Shown one piece after another: positions 28,815 to 37,278 of a DNA stretch of 64,000 nt; position 1 is the first letter of the stretch; each line of letters starts with the position of its first letter. The DNA comes from Comamonas halotolerans. Lineage in GTDB: Bacteria; Pseudomonadota; Gammaproteobacteria; Burkholderiales; Burkholderiaceae_C. The position numbers and the translations under genes are program-made. Location of the stretch: assembly GCF_030162935.1 (NCBI RefSeq), contig NZ_JASAUZ010000034.1, forward strand, positions 124,001 through 188,000, in the 5' to 3' direction. The notes below the pieces were generated by a model. The model saw nothing but the letters and a program-made list of their open reading frames with translations, was not told where the DNA came from and made no database searches.

Positions 28815-30194
28815 ATGACCGTTGTCACCCCAGAACTTTTGCGTCGCTATGACGTACCAGGACCACGTTACACCTCCTACCCTACAGCGGATAGGTTTGT
28901 TGAGGCGTTTGGAGATAGCGACTATATCTTGGCGCTGAAGCAACGCAAAGTTGCAGCGACTGCCAAGCAGCCAATGTCGCTGTATGTGCACATCCCCTTT
29001 TGCGATTCTCTGTGCTACTACTGTGCATGTAACAAAATCATCACCAAGCACCATGAACGTGCAGTGACGTACATGCGCTATTTGGAGCGCGAGATTGATT
29101 TGCATTTGCAGCACTGTGGCCGCGGTCAAGTGGTCAGTCAGTTCCACGTGGGGGGGGGAACACCTACTTTCCTGAGTGACGATGAACTGCGCAGTCTATG
29201 GCTCATGTTGCGTCAACGTTTTGAGTTTGATCCCGCTGGGGAATACTCGATTGAAGTTGACCCGCGAACCGTAACGCGTGAGCGTTTGGCGGTGCTCAAA
29301 GAGGTTGGCTTCAATCGTTTGAGCTTTGGCGTTCAGGATTTCGACCCTGATGTGCAGAAGGCGGTGCACCGTGAGCAACCGGCTCAGCAGGTCTTTGATC
29401 TGGTGGCTGCTTCGCGAGAGCTGGGCTTTCAATCCATCAATGTGGATTTGATTTACGGTCTACCCAAGCAAAATCCAGAATCTTTTGCTCGGACGCTTCA
29501 GCAAGTTGCTCAGTTGCGTCCAGACCGTATTGCGCTGTATGCCTATGCGCATTTACCGGAACGTTTCAAACCGCAGCGCCGAATTCATCAGGAAGATCTG
29601 CCATCTGCACCCGACAAAGTCGGCATGCTGGCTTCTGCCATTGAGAGTTTTATCGCGGCAGGGTATGTGTATGTGGGAATGGATCACTTTGCACTGCCTG
29701 ATGACGCGTTGGCTGTTGCCAAACGCCAGGGACGGTTGCACCGCAACTTCCAGGGCTACAGCACACAACCTGATTGCGACTTGATTGCATTAGGCGTGTC
29801 AGCGATTGGTCGCGTGGGAGCAACTTACAGTCAGAATGCGAAAACGCTCGAAGAGTATTACGATCTGCTGGATCAAGGGCGCTTGCCCGTGGTGCGTGGA
29901 TTGGCGCTGAGCCGAGATGACTTGATTCGTCGTGCCGTGATCATGACCATCATGTGCCAGGGGGAGGTGCTTTATGAATCGATCAACAGTGCTTGGTTGA
30001 TTGATTTCACCAAGTACTTTGCTTCAGAGATTGAGATCCTGACCTCACAGCAAGATGAGGGCTTGGTGGAAATCCTGGACGACTGCATCAAGGTGACGCC
30101 TAAGGGCTGGTTCTTTGTACGCGGTGTGGCCTTGGTGTTTGACCGCTATTTGCAGGCTGACCGCAACAGAGCCAGATTCTCGCGGATCATCTGA
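28815..30194 (+). CDS. hemN: Oxygen-independent coproporphyrinogen III oxidase
   Basis: A 459-residue radical-SAM enzyme of heme synthesis that decarboxylates coproporphyrinogen III without O2. The cluster motif CDSLCYYCAC (about residues 62-71) has the C-x3-C-x2-C cysteines plus the extra Cys typical of HemN. GPRYTSYPTADRF starts the protein in the normal way, and HVGGGTPTFLSD follows. ATG 28815 is chosen for the family N-terminus and the AAGGAAAAAG site; the frame opens 42 nt earlier. It follows an FNR box and would supply heme for cbb3 oxidase at low oxygen. Confidence 0.96.
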   Translation: MTVVTPELLRRYDVPGPRYTSYPTADRFVEAFGDSDYILALKQRKVAATAKQPMSLYVHIPFCDSLCYYCACNKIITKHHERAVTYMRYLEREIDLHLQHCGRGQVVSQFHVGGGTPTFLSDDELRSLWLMLRQRFEFDPAGEYSIEVDPRTVTRERLAVLKEVGFNRLSFGVQDFDPDVQKAVHREQPAQQVFDLVAASRELGFQSINVDLIYGLPKQNPESFARTLQQVAQLRPDRIALYAYAHLPERFKPQRRIHQEDLPSAPDKVGMLASAIESFIAAGYVYVGMDHFALPDDALAVAKRQGRLHRNFQGYSTQPDCDLIALGVSAIGRVGATYSQNAKTLEEYYDLLDQGRLPVVRGLALSRDDLIRRAVIMTIMCQGEVLYESINSAWLIDFTKYFASEIEILTSQQDEGLVEILDDCIKVTPKGWFFVRGVALVFDRYLQADRNRARFSRII

Positions 30195-30199
30195 TCCTT

Positions 30200-30916
30200 A
30201 TGACACTTTCTTTGCTTTGGACTGCATTTTTCATGGGGCTCGTGGGTGGGCCCCATTGTCTTGCCATGTGTGCTGCGCCTTGTCACGCAGTGATCCAAGG
30301 GCATGGACAGTCATCCGTGCAAATGCATGCCAGAATTGCGCAGCCTGTATGGGCGTTGAACTGGAGTGCCAGCCAGTTTCATGTGGGGCGTTTGCTGGGT
30401 TACGGTTTTCTGGGTGGGGTTGCTGCCTTGGCTATGGAGCAGGTGGCTTGGTTCTCAGACCAAACTTCGGCATTGCATCCTGTCTGGGTGGGTATGCACC
30501 TGGCTATCTTGGCCTGGGGGTTGCTGATGCTGTTTCAGGGGCAGCAACCTGCATGGTTGGAGCGTGCGGGGCGGTCTGTATGGGGTAAGGTACAGCCAGT
30601 TCTTTCATTGCGTGGTGGAGCGCTGTTTACAGGGGTGGCATGGGCTTTCATGCCCTGTGGCTTGCTGTATTCGGCGGTGCTTGTTGCTGCGCTTTCAGGG
30701 GCCGCCTGGAGCGGCGCTGCAAGCATGCTGGCCTTCGGTCTTGGCAGCGGACTTTGGCTATTAGCTGCACCGGTTGCTTGGCGCTGGCTGAGTGGGCGGG
30801 TCAGTCGTTTTCGCACAGAGTGGGGAACGCGTATCGCAGGACTGATGCTGGTTGCGGTATCTCTGGCAGCGTTGTGGATGGACTTGGTCTACAAGCCGTC
30901 CATGTGGTGCCGCTGA
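30200..30916 (+). CDS. TauE/SafE (UreH-like) family membrane protein
   Basis: 238 residues with about six membrane helices. The N-terminal motif GLVGGPHCLAMCAAPCHAVI has the Cys/His pattern of the UreH-like branch of the sulfite exporter TauE/SafE family, and FMPCGLLYSAVLVAALSG is a second hallmark. Members near cbb3 genes are thought to help copper handling or cytochrome maturation, but this is not settled. It starts 5 bp after hemN and is probably co-transcribed with it. Confidence 0.85.
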   Translation: MTLSLLWTAFFMGLVGGPHCLAMCAAPCHAVIQGHGQSSVQMHARIAQPVWALNWSASQFHVGRLLGYGFLGGVAALAMEQVAWFSDQTSALHPVWVGMHLAILAWGLLMLFQGQQPAWLERAGRSVWGKVQPVLSLRGGALFTGVAWAFMPCGLLYSAVLVAALSGAAWSGAASMLAFGLGSGLWLLAAPVAWRWLSGRVSRFRTEWGTRIAGLMLVAVSLAALWMDLVYKPSMWCR

Positions 30917-30964
30917 GGCAATGGTGCTTGTGTGGTGTGAAATTCGCTGCAGTGCGATTGAAGG

Positions 30965-31135
30965 TGTCTGCAAGACCACCGAGCCGTCAACCTGAACCGG
31001 GGGTTCAGGTGGGCGAGAGCAGCCTAGCGTTGGGTTCGTCTGACGCGAGACGATCACGCTTGCTAGGCAATATATCAAGCCCGTGCTCAATGAGCATTGG
31101 TTCAAGGCAATATAAAGCCCGGCGGGTTGCAGACA
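30965..31135 (-). ncRNA. ssrS: 6S RNA
   Basis: About 171 nt on the minus strand, directly after zapA as in E. coli and many proteobacteria. The ends pair perfectly: TGTCTGCAA (from 31135) with TTGCAGACA (to 30965). The 3' part has the 6S-typical hairpin CCTGAACC-CCC-GGTTCAGG. An internal GCCTAGC/GCTAGGC helix is also present. A -10-like TAAAAT (31146-31141) sits just upstream, at the end of zapA. 6S RNA binds the sigma70 holoenzyme and adjusts transcription in stationary phase. Exact ends are estimates. Confidence 0.82.
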
Positions 31136-31143
31136 ATTGGATT

Positions 31144-31728
31144 TTACAGGTTTTCCGAAGAAGTTGAGGTCAAGTCCTCTTGCCTGGCATTGTCTAAATC
31201 TATGTTAGACAACAGATCTTGTGCAGCGGTAAATGTAGCAGCCTGCTTGGCAGAGGCGTCTTCAAACACGTCAAGCTGCTGGGGTAACTCTGGTACTGGC
31301 AGTCCCTCACTCGCTTGAGCAGGCTCTTCGACAGGTTCTGCCAGAACCTGATTCATACGTTCAACAATTTCGTTGGCAATTGCCTGGTCATGCGCAGCTT
31401 GTGCTTCCAGCGTCTGCAAACGCTCCATATCAACATCAAGCGATGCATCGACACCTGTATCCACGTGCTCGGCACCATGCGTGCCCTGGTGCGTGGCCAG
31501 TTTTTGCTGTAGTGACTGCAACTGGTTGCGCAGTTCCAGGTTTTCAAAGGCCAAATTCACAGCCAACAGCACGCACACACGTTCACGTGAGCGTAGCTTG
31601 GAGGTGTCGCGCATTTGTTGGAACTGTTGGTCCACACGTTCCACGGCTTCCAGGAGTTGTTCTTCCTGTCCATCTGGGCAAGTGAGCAAATACTCTTGGT
31701 GCAGGATCTGGGTTTCTATCTGGCTCAA
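31144..31728 (-). CDS. zapA: Cell division protein ZapA with long acidic C-terminus
   Basis: 194 residues. The first ~95 match ZapA, an FtsZ-ring stabiliser: the strand QILHQEYLLTCPDGQEEQLL, then the helical RSRERVCVLLAVNLAFENLE. The typical ZapA is about 100-110 residues. Here an acidic, Glu/Gln/Ala-rich extension of about 85 residues follows, part of it probably coiled. The ATG overlaps the stop of the small ZapB-like gene by 4 nt. 6S RNA lies just downstream. Confidence 0.88.
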   Translation of the reverse strand: MSQIETQILHQEYLLTCPDGQEEQLLEAVERVDQQFQQMRDTSKLRSRERVCVLLAVNLAFENLELRNQLQSLQQKLATHQGTHGAEHVDTGVDASLDVDMERLQTLEAQAAHDQAIANEIVERMNQVLAEPVEEPAQASEGLPVPELPQQLDVFEDASAKQAATFTAAQDLLSNIDLDNARQEDLTSTSSENL

Positions 31729-31937
31729 GAGGACTCCTTGTTGGCAGGTAGCCGTTCAATCAAATCATCCACGCGCGCGCGCGCAGCCTTCAGACGTGAT
31801 CGCAAAGAGTCACGTTCTTTGTGCAAAGCATGAATCTCTTCGGCGAGTAAGTTATTCGCGTGTTGTAGAGCCTCGTACTTTTCCAGTAACAGCTCTACAC
31901 GCTCAGCAACGGGATCAAGAATGGATGGTTTCGTCAT
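31725..31937 (-). CDS. Small coiled-coil protein, ZapB-like (TIGR02449 type)
   Basis: 70 residues, almost entirely coiled coil (VAERVELLLEKYEALQHANN followed by LLAEEIHALHKERDSLRSRL). It matches the small proteins usually encoded before zapA that resemble ZapB. A role in cell division with ZapA is inferred from this pairing and the 4-nt overlap. Confidence 0.75.
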   Translation of the reverse strand: MTKPSILDPVAERVELLLEKYEALQHANNLLAEEIHALHKERDSLRSRLKAARARVDDLIERLPANKESS

Positions 31938-32131
31938 GGATTGCTGTAATTGTAGGACTGCCCATTTATAGGGAATTGCAAATTTATGGCAGATCGGCAG
32001 ATTTAGCTACAAAAGCTTGTTTCAAGCTGTCAATTTCAGCGGTTTTTGCCTATTAGATTGCTTGCTCCAAGTTCTTTACGTGCGCGGAGGGAGCGCGATG
32101 GCGTTTGACGTGATTAAAATCCCTGGCTCAT

Positions 32132-32349
32132 ATGTTGGTGCTCGCAGCTTGGTTCACAAGTCTGCAGTTCAACGGGAAGCAGGGTGTTGGTGTTGACACT
32201 TCAACATCACTAGCCTGCGCTGCCCCCGCAACGGTGAGTTCTTGGCGCAAGCAATTGCCCCAACCCATCATCACAAGCCACTGAATGCCTTGAACAAGCA
32301 TTTGGGAAGGCGATGGCGTTGAAGAACCAGCCCGGATACCGGCCAACAT
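32132..32349 (+). promoter_or_regulatory. Cobalamin (AdoCbl) riboswitch
   Basis: The closing stem P1 is ATGTTGG (32132-32138) / CCAACAT (32343-32349). Conserved cores appear in order: AACGGGAAGCAGGGTG (32171-32186), the B12 box GCTGCCCCCGCAACGGTG (32219-32236), AGCCACTG (32275-32282) and GGGAAGGC (about 32304). It lies directly upstream of the BtuB-type receptor and probably represses the locus when cobalamin is plentiful. Confidence 0.9.
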
Positions 32350-32354
32350 CGGTG

Positions 32355-32383
32355 TGCCCATGCAAGTGGGCATGGTTTGCCCA
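32355..32383 (+). promoter_or_regulatory. Mutually exclusive hairpins after the riboswitch
   Basis: TGGGCA (32367-32372) can pair either with the upstream TGCCCA (32355-32360) or with the downstream TGCCCA (32378-32383). Both stems are 6 bp. This could be the expression platform, although no T-run follows. Confidence 0.4.
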
Positions 32384-32428
32384 TTGCTGGCGGGGAGGCT
32401 GGCACGGGCGGATTCTCATATTTTTCAA

Positions 32429-34306
32429 ATGAGTTTGTTGGAACAACAGCGTTGCTGCGTTGCTTCGTCTTCACGCAAGGTGCAGGCTGTGGTGGTGATT
32501 GCCGCATGCATGCCAAGCGCGCTCTGGGCTGCGCAATCGATGGATGAGGTCGTGGTGGCGGCCACTCGTACTGAGCAACCGCTTTCCGATGTTTTGGCGG
32601 ATGTCACGATTGTGGACCGTGAAACTATTGAACGAAGTGGTGCTTTGGCACTGGAAGATATCTTGGCCAAGGTGCCAGGTGTTCAGATCACGCGTACGGG
32701 TGGTGCAGGTTCGGAGACCCAGTTTTTCTTGCGGGGGGCGCACAAGCAGCATACGGCGGTGTACATCGATGGCATTCGCATTGATGCACAAAATGGCTCC
32801 GGTGGCGCGCCATGGGAGACACTGCCTGTGGATGCGATTGAGCGGGTCGAGGTGTTGCGCGGTGCTGCCGGCGCCGTTTATGGCTCAGATGCCATGGCTG
32901 GTGTTGTACAAATCTTCACCCAGCGCGGCGAGGCTGGCTTGCAGCCCTCTGTCTCGATAGGCGCAGGTCGTTATGGCACGCGCAAAGCCAGTGCTAACGT
33001 GCGTGGCGCGCAAGGTGCCTGGGACTTCGCGTTGGGTATGTCGTATGCGGAGAGTGAAGGCTTCGATTCCAAAACTGGTGGCACAAGGCGCAATGTGGAC
33101 AAAGACGGCTACCTGCGCAAAGCAGCCAACGCACGGCTTGGCCTTCAGATTGACGCAACGCACCGCGTGGATTTCACTGCTTTGACGACCGACTCCAATG
33201 CTGGCTATGACAACCGAGTGCAAGGCAATGACCGCAGTATTCGCAACACCGATGCATACGGGTTGAATTGGGAAAGTCGCTGGTCGTCTGCCTTGAGCAC
33301 GCGTATTTCAGCCAGCCAGTCGCGCAATGTGTACAAAACACGGACTGCCACGATGTACAGCACAGAGACGGTGTTGCGCAATTTCATGCTCCAAAACGAG
33401 TGGCGCAGCCAGTGGGGCGTGTGGTGCCTGAATCTGGAGCGGCGCGAAGACCAGTTGGAAAACGCAGATTTTGCAGGTTCTGGTGAACGTGACCGTCAGC
33501 AAAATGCTGTGGCATTGGCCTACGGTCAAAGCTGGGGGGGGCATAGTGTGCAGTTGGCGTTACGCCACGATAGAGATAGTGATTTTGGCAGCAAAAACAC
33601 CTATTCAGCAGCCTACGGCTGGCAGTTTGCCCCCATGTGGCGCGCAACGGCTTCGGTCGGAAGCGGGTTCAGAGTGCCGAGCCTGTATCAGCGCTTTTCA
33701 CAAAGTGGCGATGCAAGTTTGCAGCCTGAAACCAGCCGGAATGCGGAACTGGGCTTGCGTTGGCAAAACAGGGGCGACTATCTGGGCGTGAGTGTTTATC
33801 GCAACAAGGTCGACAATCTGGTCACTTACAGCGCAGGCTTGGGTAGCTGCGGTGCAGCAGGCTGCTACCTCAACGTGCAAAGAGCCGTGCTGGAGGGTGT
33901 GAGTGTCTCCGGTGCGCTACGTACCGGAGCGCTGAAGTGGTCGGGCTCTGTGGATTTCCAGAATCCTCACAATGCCCAGACAGGGCATTTGCTACAGCGT
34001 CGCTCCAAACGCTATGCCACGCTGGCGGTTGAAACGATGGTCAAGGGCTGGACCTTGGGTGCGGAGATGCAGGCAGCAAGCCGTCGCTACAACACGGATA
34101 CGGAGAAAAAGAAATCCCTGGCTGGCTATGGCTTGCTGAACTTGGCGGCGTCCACGCAGCTGGGCAAAGATTTCACATTGAATATGCGGCTGGATAACCT
34201 GGCCGATCGAGACTATGTGCTGGCGGCCGATTCCTCGTCCAAGGGCGGGAATTACGCAACCCCGGGGCGCAGCTTCTATGTGGGTCTGAAGTGGACGCCT
34301 CAGTAA
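32429..34306 (+). CDS. btuB: TonB-dependent outer-membrane cobalamin receptor (BtuB type)
   Basis: About 625 residues: signal peptide (VQAVVVIAACMPSALWA), a TonB box (SMDEVVVAATR), and a plug domain with LEDILAKVPGVQITRTGGAG and ERVEVLRGAAGAVYGSDAMA. A 22-stranded barrel follows, ending in an aromatic-rich strand (SFYVGLKW). The size equals BtuB. The cobalamin riboswitch upstream and the B12 genes downstream make cobalamin or cobinamide the likely cargo. The start ATG 32429 has a poor ribosome-binding site; the frame is open further upstream. Confidence 0.92.
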   Translation: MSLLEQQRCCVASSSRKVQAVVVIAACMPSALWAAQSMDEVVVAATRTEQPLSDVLADVTIVDRETIERSGALALEDILAKVPGVQITRTGGAGSETQFFLRGAHKQHTAVYIDGIRIDAQNGSGGAPWETLPVDAIERVEVLRGAAGAVYGSDAMAGVVQIFTQRGEAGLQPSVSIGAGRYGTRKASANVRGAQGAWDFALGMSYAESEGFDSKTGGTRRNVDKDGYLRKAANARLGLQIDATHRVDFTALTTDSNAGYDNRVQGNDRSIRNTDAYGLNWESRWSSALSTRISASQSRNVYKTRTATMYSTETVLRNFMLQNEWRSQWGVWCLNLERREDQLENADFAGSGERDRQQNAVALAYGQSWGGHSVQLALRHDRDSDFGSKNTYSAAYGWQFAPMWRATASVGSGFRVPSLYQRFSQSGDASLQPETSRNAELGLRWQNRGDYLGVSVYRNKVDNLVTYSAGLGSCGAAGCYLNVQRAVLEGVSVSGALRTGALKWSGSVDFQNPHNAQTGHLLQRRSKRYATLAVETMVKGWTLGAEMQAASRRYNTDTEKKKSLAGYGLLNLAASTQLGKDFTLNMRLDNLADRDYVLAADSSSKGGNYATPGRSFYVGLKWTPQ

Positions 34307-34368
34307 TGCATGCTTGTGAAGAAGATCCTACGTGCCGCAAAAACACCAATAGCTAGCTTTTCCATACC

Positions 34369-35757
34369 ATGACAGTTGATACCCCTCATCACCGTTGCGT
34401 GGCGCTGCTGGTTGCAGCGCCTGCTTCAGGCCAAGGTAAAACCACGGTTACTGCTGCCTTGGCGCGCTGGCACACGCGGCAAGGGCGCCGTGTGCGTGTT
34501 TTCAAGTGTGGACCAGACTTTCTAGACCCTTATTGGCACCAGCTTGCCAGTGGTGCCACAGTGCATAACCTGGATGCCTGGATGGTGGGCATGGATGAGG
34601 TGCGTGCAAGTCTGGCTGCCGCAGCAGCGCAAGCCGATGTCATCTTGATCGAAGGTGTGATGGGCCTGTATGACGGCAGCCCAACAGCGGCGGATTTGGC
34701 AGAGCAGTTGGGGATCCCCGTGTTGCTGGTGCTGGATGCAGCGGCCATGGCAGCAAGCTTTGGTGCCGTGGTGCTGGGAATGCAGCAGTACCAAAGTGGT
34801 CTGCCATGGGCTGGTGTGCTGGCCAATCGTGTAGGCAGTGCCATGCATGCACAGATGCTGCAAGCCAGCTTGCGCGAGCCCTCATTGTGGCTGGGAGCCT
34901 TGCAACGTGTTGTGCAGGGGCAGGAAGTGCAGTTGCTGCCAGAGCGTCACCTGGGATTGGTGGCCGCGCACGAGTTGCCTGATGCCATGGCGCGACTCAA
35001 TTTGGTTGCCGATGCGATAGGGCAAACGCCACTGGGGCTGATGGATTGGCAAGAGTGGCAGCGTTGGGCGGTCGATTTTCCGAATGAACCCCATGGGGCG
35101 GTGCCGCGAATTGAGCCGTGGCTTCAGGGAAAAACCGTGGCTGTGGCTAGTGATGCTGCTTTCAGCTTTATTTACCCTGCCAATCTGGATTGTTTGCAGG
35201 CCATGGGAGCAAGTTTGGCATTTTTTTCTCCTTTGGCTGGTGATCGCTTGCCTGCGTGTGATGCGGTCTGGCTGCCAGGGGGCTATCCGGAATTGCATAC
35301 CGAAAAATTGCTTGCCAACTCAGTCTTGCAGGCAGATCTGCAAGCCCATGTGCAGGCAGACAAACCTATCTGGGCAGAATGTGGCGGCATGTTGGCCTTG
35401 GCAGAAAGTTTGCATTCTGTACAAGGTCAGAGTTCGCCAATGTGGGGCATCGTGCCGGGCGCGGCGCATATGCAGCCACGTCTGGCCGGGCTGGGCATGC
35501 AGCAATGTGCGCTGCAGGGCGGGGTGTTGCGCGGGCATACGTTTCACTATTCGCGTTTTGAAAGCTCTGCAGTGCAAGTGGCTCGAACCAGCAGGCCCAA
35601 GCAACCAGCACAAGAGAAGCTGGGCGAGGCAATCTATCAGCATGGCAGTGTGCACGCGAGCTATTTTCATGCCTGGTTTGCATCGCATCCGCGAGCAGTG
35701 GCGGCACTGTTAGGTGCAGAGCCTGTGCAATGGGGTGAGCGGGCTACATCGGCATAA
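34369..35757 (+). CDS. cobB: Cobyrinic acid a,c-diamide synthase
   Basis: A 462-residue CobB/CbiA amidotransferase that amidates corrin side chains a and c using glutamine and ATP. The N-terminal P-loop-like ASGQGKTTVTAALA and KCGPDFLDPYWH are typical of the dethiobiotin-synthetase-like domain. The class I glutaminase Cys lies in WAECGGMLALAE (about residue 343), and the triad His is in the GHTFHYSRFE region. It follows btuB by 62 bp. Confidence 0.94.
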   Translation: MTVDTPHHRCVALLVAAPASGQGKTTVTAALARWHTRQGRRVRVFKCGPDFLDPYWHQLASGATVHNLDAWMVGMDEVRASLAAAAAQADVILIEGVMGLYDGSPTAADLAEQLGIPVLLVLDAAAMAASFGAVVLGMQQYQSGLPWAGVLANRVGSAMHAQMLQASLREPSLWLGALQRVVQGQEVQLLPERHLGLVAAHELPDAMARLNLVADAIGQTPLGLMDWQEWQRWAVDFPNEPHGAVPRIEPWLQGKTVAVASDAAFSFIYPANLDCLQAMGASLAFFSPLAGDRLPACDAVWLPGGYPELHTEKLLANSVLQADLQAHVQADKPIWAECGGMLALAESLHSVQGQSSPMWGIVPGAAHMQPRLAGLGMQQCALQGGVLRGHTFHYSRFESSAVQVARTSRPKQPAQEKLGEAIYQHGSVHASYFHAWFASHPRAVAALLGAEPVQWGERATSA

Positions 35758-35769
35758 TTTGCAGGTTTT

Positions 35770-36366
35770 ATGAATACTTTGAACAACAGCACCATGCAGC
35801 CTTGGCAAGAGCTGATTGTGGGCGGACAAAAAAGTGGCAAAACCCGCCGTGCCGAGCAGGCTGCGCGCGACTGGTTGGATGCGGGTGTTGGTCACAATGC
35901 AGTTTATCTGGCAACAGGCCAAGCCTGGGACGCTGAAATGCGCCAGCGTATTGCGCGCCACCAGGCAGACCGTGCACAGCGTGTCCCTGGTATGCAGACA
36001 GTGGAGGCCCCCCGCCAGCTTGCACAGGCCTTGCAGACGCACAGCAGTCCCAACACCTTGGTGGTGGTGGATTGTCTGACGCTGTGGCTGACCAACTGGA
36101 TGATGCCCATGGAAGGCGCAAGTGCTGCAAATGGTGCATGGGCTACAGAAGAATGGAGTGTGCAACGAGCCTTTTTCTTGGAGGTGTTGCCACGTTGCCC
36201 TGGGCCGGTTGTGGTGGTCGGCAACGAGATCGGCATGGGGGTGATTCCATTAGGCAAAGAAGTGCGTGCCTTTGTGGATGCCCTGGGTGCCTTGAACCAG
36301 GACGTCGCGCGAGTGTGCAGCCGCGCGACATTGATGGCAGCGGGTTTACCGTTGCAGCTTAAATGA
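35770..36366 (+). CDS. cobU: Adenosylcobinamide kinase / adenosylcobinamide-phosphate guanylyltransferase
   Basis: A 198-residue CobU/CobP enzyme that phosphorylates adenosylcobinamide and attaches GMP. The P-loop is GGQKSGKT (about residues 18-25; the family more often has GGxRSGKS). ARHQADRAQ carries the guanylylated His, and VVDCLTLWLTNW and VVGNEIGMGVIP are family blocks. Its stop overlaps the btuF start by 4 nt. Confidence 0.94.
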   Translation: MNTLNNSTMQPWQELIVGGQKSGKTRRAEQAARDWLDAGVGHNAVYLATGQAWDAEMRQRIARHQADRAQRVPGMQTVEAPRQLAQALQTHSSPNTLVVVDCLTLWLTNWMMPMEGASAANGAWATEEWSVQRAFFLEVLPRCPGPVVVVGNEIGMGVIPLGKEVRAFVDALGALNQDVARVCSRATLMAAGLPLQLK

Positions 36367-37271
36367 TGAATCTTTTCCGCCGCAGCCTCGGTGCTGTCAC
36401 TGTGCTTGCTGCTTTGGGGTGGGGATGCGCGCAGGCAGCGGATGTGCCAGCAGCTGCGTTGAAGGACGACAGGGGGCGGGTCATGGCAACAGCAAAGTCA
36501 CCGCAGCGCATTGTCAGTTTGCTGCCATCCCTGACGGAAACCATCTGTGCCTTGGACGCTTGCGACAGGTTGGTGGGTGTGGATCGCTTTTCGAACTGGC
36601 CAGCATCGCTGCAAACCAGGTTGCCTATTCTGGGAGGTGGCATGGACCCGAATGTGGAGGCCATCGTGGAGCTGAAGCCTGATGTGGTCCTGCTCTCCAA
36701 TGCCTCGCGCGTGGTGGAGCGCCTGGAGGCTTTGGGCCTGCGTACCATCACGCTGGAGACGCGTACCCAGGCCGATGTGCACCGCGTGCTGCAAAGCATT
36801 GGCGTGTTGCTGGGCTTGCCGCCAGAGCGGGCAGAAAGTGAATGGCAGCGTGTGCAGGCGGGGATGGATGCGGCAGCGCAGTCCCTGCCTGCAGGTGTGC
36901 AAGGTGCCAAAGTGTATTTTGAAGTCAGCCGTGGGCCGTATGTGGCAGGGCCCTCCTCGTTCATCGGTGAGGTGCTGACACATATGAAAATGGCCAATGT
37001 GGTGCCAGAAGAAATGGGCCCATTTCCGCGCTTGAACCCGGAGTTCATTTTGCGTGCACGCCCCGATGTGATTCTGATGGGCAACCACAGCATGCAAGTT
37101 GCACATAGCTACCCAGGCTGGGCCACGCTGGAAGCCGTTCAAAAGAAACGAGTGTGTGCATTCAATGCCGAAGAGTCCGGCATCATCGTGCGGCCAGGCC
37201 CGCGCATGGATGAGGCTGCCCGCATCATTGCCCGCTGCTTGGCGGAGAAAGCGCCTCGTCGTGGCGGTTGA
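36363..37271 (+). CDS. btuF: Cobalamin ABC transporter periplasmic binding protein
   Basis: A 302-residue BtuF-type protein that carries cobalamin from BtuB to BtuCD. It has a signal peptide (ending CAQAA), then PQRIVSLLPSLTETICALDA and GVDRFSNWP, typical of helical-backbone type III binding proteins. NPEFILRARPDVILMGNHS lies in the second lobe. It overlaps cobU by 4 nt and is followed by the permease and ATPase genes. Confidence 0.93.
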   Translation: MMNLFRRSLGAVTVLAALGWGCAQAADVPAAALKDDRGRVMATAKSPQRIVSLLPSLTETICALDACDRLVGVDRFSNWPASLQTRLPILGGGMDPNVEAIVELKPDVVLLSNASRVVERLEALGLRTITLETRTQADVHRVLQSIGVLLGLPPERAESEWQRVQAGMDAAAQSLPAGVQGAKVYFEVSRGPYVAGPSSFIGEVLTHMKMANVVPEEMGPFPRLNPEFILRARPDVILMGNHSMQVAHSYPGWATLEAVQKKRVCAFNAEESGIIVRPGPRMDEAARIIARCLAEKAPRRGG

Positions 37272-37278
37272 AGCACGT

